Shown: piece by piece, positions 63,389 to 64,000 of the stretch
Layout of the letters: each line of letters begins with the position of its first letter
How positions within the stretch are numbered: position 1 is the first letter of the stretch
Assembly: GCA_025846845.1 (NCBI GenBank)
Contig: JAOYTL010000003.1
Coordinates: 248,001-312,000, forward strand
Direction of reading: 5' to 3'
From: Alloboseaceae bacterium BT-24-1
GTDB taxonomy: Bacteria; Pseudomonadota; Alphaproteobacteria; Rhizobiales; Beijerinckiaceae
DNA: 64,000 nucleotides
Notes under the pieces: model-generated
Database searches by the model: none
What the model saw: only the letters and a program-made list of their open reading frames with translations
What the model was told of the DNA's origin: nothing
Translations under genes and position numbers: made by a program

Positions 63389-64000
63389 TCATCTGCCGAG
63401 CACGAGGTTCGGCAGCCAGGTCGTCAGCGGCGGCCAGAGCGTGATCGCGACCAGAACCGCGAGCAGTGGCAGCAACCAGGGAATGATCGCGCGCGACATC
63501 GCCTCGAACGAGATCTTGGCGATCTTCGAGGTGACGAAGAGCACCACCCCGACCGGCGGCGTGATCGTGCCGATCATCAGGTTGAGCACGAAGATCAGGC
63601 CGAACTGGATCGGGTCGATGCCGAACTGCGCCGCCGCCGGCGTCAGGATCGGGATCAGGATCAGCATCGCGGCCAGCGCTTCCATGAAGCAGCCGACGAA
63701 GAGCAGCAGCAGGTTGACGATCAGGAGGAAGATCAGGGGGTTGCCGGCGAGATCGACCAGCATCGGCCCGACAATCTGCGGAATGCGCGAGATCGACAGG
63801 CACCAGCCCAGCGCCGCCGCCGTCATCACCAGCGCCAGCACGACGCCGGTGGTCTCGACGGTCTGCACCACCAGCTCCGGCAGGTCGTCGAGCGAGAAGC
63901 TCCTGTAGACGAAGAGGCCGAGCACGATCGCATAAGCAGTTGCGACTGCCGCGGCTTCCGTCGGCGTGAAGATGCCCGCCATCATCCCGCCGAACAGGAT
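63389..64000 (-). CDS. TRAP transporter large permease (DctM/SiaM-like), 5' end cut by window
   Basis: The last 203 residues are visible; the start lies past the window. ILFGGMMAGIFTPTEAAAVA is the strongly conserved DctM motif, followed by helices with GCFMEALAAMLILIPIL and LNLMIGTITPPVGVVLFV, a second DctM signature. The protein is the sodium-driven membrane channel that takes carboxylates or similar solutes from a periplasmic receptor. It converges on the SIS gene with only 7 bases between stops. Its small permease and receptor genes should lie beyond 64000. Confidence 0.92.
   Translation of the reverse strand: MLFGGMMAGIFTPTEAAAVATAYAIVLGLFVYRSFSLDDLPELVVQTVETTGVVLALVMTAAALGWCLSISRIPQIVGPMLVDLAGNPLIFLLIVNLLLLFVGCFMEALAAMLILIPILTPAAAQFGIDPIQFGLIFVLNLMIGTITPPVGVVLFVTSKIAKISFEAMSRAIIPWLLPLLAVLVAITLWPPLTTWLPNLVLGR

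Overview
The window is a GC-rich (by eye mid-60s percent) chromosomal segment with dense, well-packed operons, many GTG starts and 1-4 bp start/stop overlaps. The gene families, the BkdR-type control of a branched-chain dehydrogenase operon, the FtrA/rhodanese pair and the dispersed palindromic repeats all point to an alphaproteobacterium of the Hyphomicrobiales; a Bosea-like organism is my best guess, inferred from gene content only. No rRNA, tRNA, CRISPR array, transposase or phage gene was found. No gene-free gap exceeds about 300 bases.

Layout. (1) 1-6130: end of an exopolysaccharide cluster (two GT4 glycosyltransferases, a Wzx-like flippase, a double alpha/beta-hydrolase protein and a secreted GH5 glycosidase), closed by a hairpin. 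(2) 6258-12152: GntR regulator, Tat-exported family-5 solute-binding protein, a leaderless gamma-glutamyltransferase and an IlvD/Edd dehydratase. (3) 12159-20688, minus strand: a complete peptide/nickel-type ABC importer operon (binding protein, two permeases, two ATPases) with two amidohydrolases embedded in it; a divergent GntR gene, a flavin-reductase-like protein and an M29 aminopeptidase follow from 20873, with a strong inverted repeat between the two units. (4) 23687-25160: ftrA and a rhodanese. (5) 25162-38764: class-III aminotransferase, GntR, C45-type acyltransferase/amidase, then three homologous family-5 binding proteins, a second GntR, an esterase, and one set of permeases with a fused double ATPase; a second gamma-glutamyltransferase follows. 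(6) 40810-46503: bkdR and the bkdA1-bkdA2-bkdB-lpdV operon. (7) 46616-51578: amidase, orphan Tat-exported binding protein and a third gamma-glutamyltransferase. (8) 51833-54155: secreted protein of unknown function, MarR regulator with a Cys/His-rich tail, and an endonuclease/exonuclease/phosphatase-family protein. (9) 54338-63381: ROK repressor divergent from an operon of a sugar-type ABC importer, an argininosuccinate-lyase-like enzyme, a PfkB kinase and a double-SIS sugar-phosphate enzyme. (10) 63389-64000: end of a TRAP transporter large permease gene.

How it works together. Most of the window is nutrient scavenging: six family-5 binding proteins, two complete family-5-type importers, and beside them cytoplasmic hydrolases that attack amide, gamma-glutamyl, peptide and heterocyclic C-N bonds. 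Four GntR repressors sit next to their likely targets, and several have recognisable palindromic operators. The most novel-looking unit is region 9: importer, C-N lyase, sugar kinase and SIS deglycase/deaminase are consistent with catabolism of a sugar carrying an N-linked dicarboxylate (for example a glycated aspartate) or of an amino sugar; this is inference.
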